Shown piece after piece: positions 55,448-56,509 of a DNA stretch of 56,509 nucleotides. Numbering within the stretch: the first letter of the stretch is position 1; each line of letters begins with the position of its first letter. The notes below the pieces were generated by a model, which was not told the DNA's origin, searched no databases, and saw only the letters and a program-made list of their open reading frames with translations. The DNA is taken from the NCBI GenBank assembly GCA_938003545.1, contig CALKXY010000007.1:1-56509 (forward strand). Direction: 5' to 3'. The DNA comes from an uncultured Caulobacterales bacterium (GTDB lineage Bacteria > Pseudomonadota > Alphaproteobacteria > Caulobacterales > Maricaulaceae). The position numbers were made by a program, and so were the translations under genes.

Positions 55448-55651
55448 ATGGAAACAGGTCAAACACCGCACATCTCTGACGATGATGTTGTGATCGTACA
55501 AACATCTCGCGTGATGTGCGAAGGCTCTGGCGGGGCCTTGGGTCATCCGCGCACTTATTTGGATATGGGTGACGACACATCGGTTACCTGTAAATATTGC
55601 GATCGCGTTTTTAAACGTGACCCAAATGCAAAACCAGGCGGCCATCACTAA
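55448..55651 (+). CDS. Small zinc-finger protein, zf-CHCC family
   Basis: 67 residues from the ATG at 55448, which follows AAGGAC. The zinc ligands are C and H in VMCEGSGGALGHPRTYLDMG and the CKYC pair in VTCKYCDRVFKRDP, near residues 23, 31, 47 and 50. This C-H-C-C pattern is that of the family related to mitochondrial complex I subunit NDUFS6, frequent in alphaproteobacteria. A role in complex I assembly is plausible. Confidence 0.88.
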   Translation: METGQTPHISDDDVVIVQTSRVMCEGSGGALGHPRTYLDMGDDTSVTCKYCDRVFKRDPNAKPGGHH

Positions 55652-55805
55652 GCCTTTCCATTAGGTTCCTGAACTGAATTTAAATGCAACGCAGACCAGC
55701 GTTGCGAAAATGGGGGCTCTCCTTTCGCGGGGGGTCCGCCATGCTTATATACGCAGTGCAAGCGAGTGATTTTTGCTCCATCAACATAATTTAAAGAGAT
55801 CAACT

Positions 55806-56168
55806 ATGATGCTGACTATGATGAAGGGTAAAATCCACCGCGCCGTCGTAACCCAAGCGGATATGCACTATGAAGGCTCGATTTCAGTGGATCAGGATTT
55901 ATTGGACAAAGCAGGCATCCTTCAAAATGAACAGGTTGATATTCTGAATATCACCAATGGCGAACGATTCACGACCTATGCGATCAATGCGCCGCGTGGG
56001 TCAAAAGTCTTTGGCCTCAATGGCGCCGCTGCACGCCGCGTGCAGCTTGGCGATAAAATCATCATCATCGCCTATTGCCAAATGGACGCCAAAAAAGCAG
56101 CCAAATACACGCCGAAAGTCGTGCTCCTTGATGACAATAATGATGAGATCGTAAAACCAAAACATTAG
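55806..56168 (+). CDS. panD: Aspartate 1-decarboxylase proenzyme
   Basis: 120 residues; the ATG at 55806 follows AAGAGAT, and upstream ATGs give an atypical extension. Makes beta-alanine for pantothenate and CoA. The precursor cleaves itself at Gly-Ser in HYEGSIS, near residue 24, to make the pyruvoyl group. [20 protein letters not shown] at the N terminus, [10 protein letters not shown] and [20 protein letters not shown] are all family-typical. panB and panC are not in the window. Confidence 0.95.
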   Translation: MMLTMMKGKIHRAVVTQADMHYEGSISVDQDLLDKAGILQNEQVDILNITNGERFTTYAINAPRGSKVFGLNGAAARRVQLGDKIIIIAYCQMDAKKAAKYTPKVVLLDDNNDEIVKPKH

Positions 56169-56181
56169 GGTCTTTTATTGA

Positions 56182-56202
56182 GGGAGAGCTTTTCGCTTTC
56201 CC
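56182..56202 (+). terminator. Weak hairpin after panD
   Basis: GGGAGAGC (56182-56189), loop TTTTC, GCTTTCCC (56195-56202), 14 nt after the stop; no T-run follows. Confidence 0.45.
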
Positions 56203-56509
56203 CGCCTCAGAAGCCGCTCCGTATTGAAGGGTTTCTTGTATCTCTTAGTCTGGAAAAATGTTCCGTTTTACGGGATGTTCGCGAGGGTATTTCAGGGCCC
56301 GGCGGAACCGGAATAACAATGTGGTTTTCGGCCCCATAGGGACCCTCGCGACGACGCCTTTCTCCACTACCGGCCGAGCTACCCAGTCGAGGGGTAAACA
56401 GCTCGCGATAGGCCACCCAACTTTGCTGACGTTACCCAGCATCATCCAATGACAAGCGCCGCTCCCCACCGAACAAGCCAACGTACGCTTGGTCGCCCGT
56501 TGTGAGAAG
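56203..56509. other. Gene-free end of the window with possible RNA structure
   Basis: No protein family recognised on either strand, though short open frames exist. TCGCGAGGGT (56279-56288) and ACCCTCGCGA (56342-56351) form a perfect 10-bp stem enclosing a nested GGGCC/GGCCC pair (56295-56299 with 56330-56334). This could be a structured RNA or the edge of a repeated element. Confidence 0.35.

Noticed and set aside
55652-55805. Hairpin GCAACGC/GCGTTGC (55686-55705) as a terminator or riboswitch before panD
   Set aside because: A 7-bp stem without a T-run and without any known riboswitch core; too little to call.
56207-56452. Protein-coding genes at the right edge
   Set aside because: Open frames on both strands overlap one another, lack ribosome-binding sites and match no family I know; they look like by-products of GC-rich structured sequence.
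1-56509. CRISPR array
   Set aside because: No set of regularly spaced direct repeats was seen; the only short tandem repeats are two 11-mers at 28643-28673.

Overview
The window reads as chromosomal DNA of a moderate-GC alphaproteobacterium, most likely a marine member of the Hyphomonadaceae/Maricaulales group. This placement is inferred from the gene families: Caulobacter-type TonB-dependent receptors, a DUF1491 protein, a zf-CHCC protein, SufE, a DivJ/PleC-like histidine kinase and ppk-ppx. No rRNA is present to test it. Gene density is high, with many 1-4 nt start/stop overlaps.

Layout. 1-1000: end of a queuosine-precursor transporter gene overlapping a methyltransferase gene. 1248-6023: glyoxylate shunt, with a RamB/ScfR-type regulator divergent from aceB-aceA. 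6068-9241: a two-domain DsbA/HCCA-isomerase-like protein, an FAD monooxygenase and an SDR. 9502-19898: a galactoside-use locus. It holds galT-galK, a DeoR-family regulator, a TonB-dependent receptor, a GH36 alpha-galactosidase and a sodium/sugar symporter. Together these suggest uptake of alpha-galactosides across the outer membrane, hydrolysis, symport of the sugar and the Leloir pathway; galE is not in the window. A 9-bp motif, ATGTTCGAA, occurs in front of galT and twice in front of the receptor.

20022-28083: leucine/isovalerate catabolism. On the minus strand lie mccB, mccA, isovaleryl-CoA dehydrogenase and a MaoC hydratase. Divergently on the plus strand lie a TetR regulator, both CoA-transferase subunits and a CitE-like lyase. 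The usual hydratase (LiuC) and HMG-CoA lyase (LiuE) are missing from the cluster. MaoC and CitE probably replace them, as in the Mycobacterium tuberculosis Rv2498c operon.

28116-34054: the mobile, accessory part. In order it holds an internally deleted IS6-family remnant, a regulatory region with a perfect 19-bp inverted repeat, a second TonB-dependent receptor, an intact 779-bp IS6-family element, a 60-codon Shedu-like (DUF4263) C-terminal fragment, a tyrosine integrase and tRNA-Thr(TGT). This looks like the decayed end of an integrative element that once carried a defence gene.

34233-56168: mostly housekeeping. It holds metG, two DUF805 proteins, hpf, ptsN, ppk-ppx, an HNH nuclease, sufE, a histidine kinase, an orphan BcsB-like protein with a pentapeptide P-repeat linker, a MATE transporter, bioB, a Gfo/Idh/MocA oxidoreductase, an ABC ATPase and panD. 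The last ~300 bases hold no gene I recognise but show a long-range stem that may belong to a structured RNA.

All calls come from reading the sequence; no database search was run.
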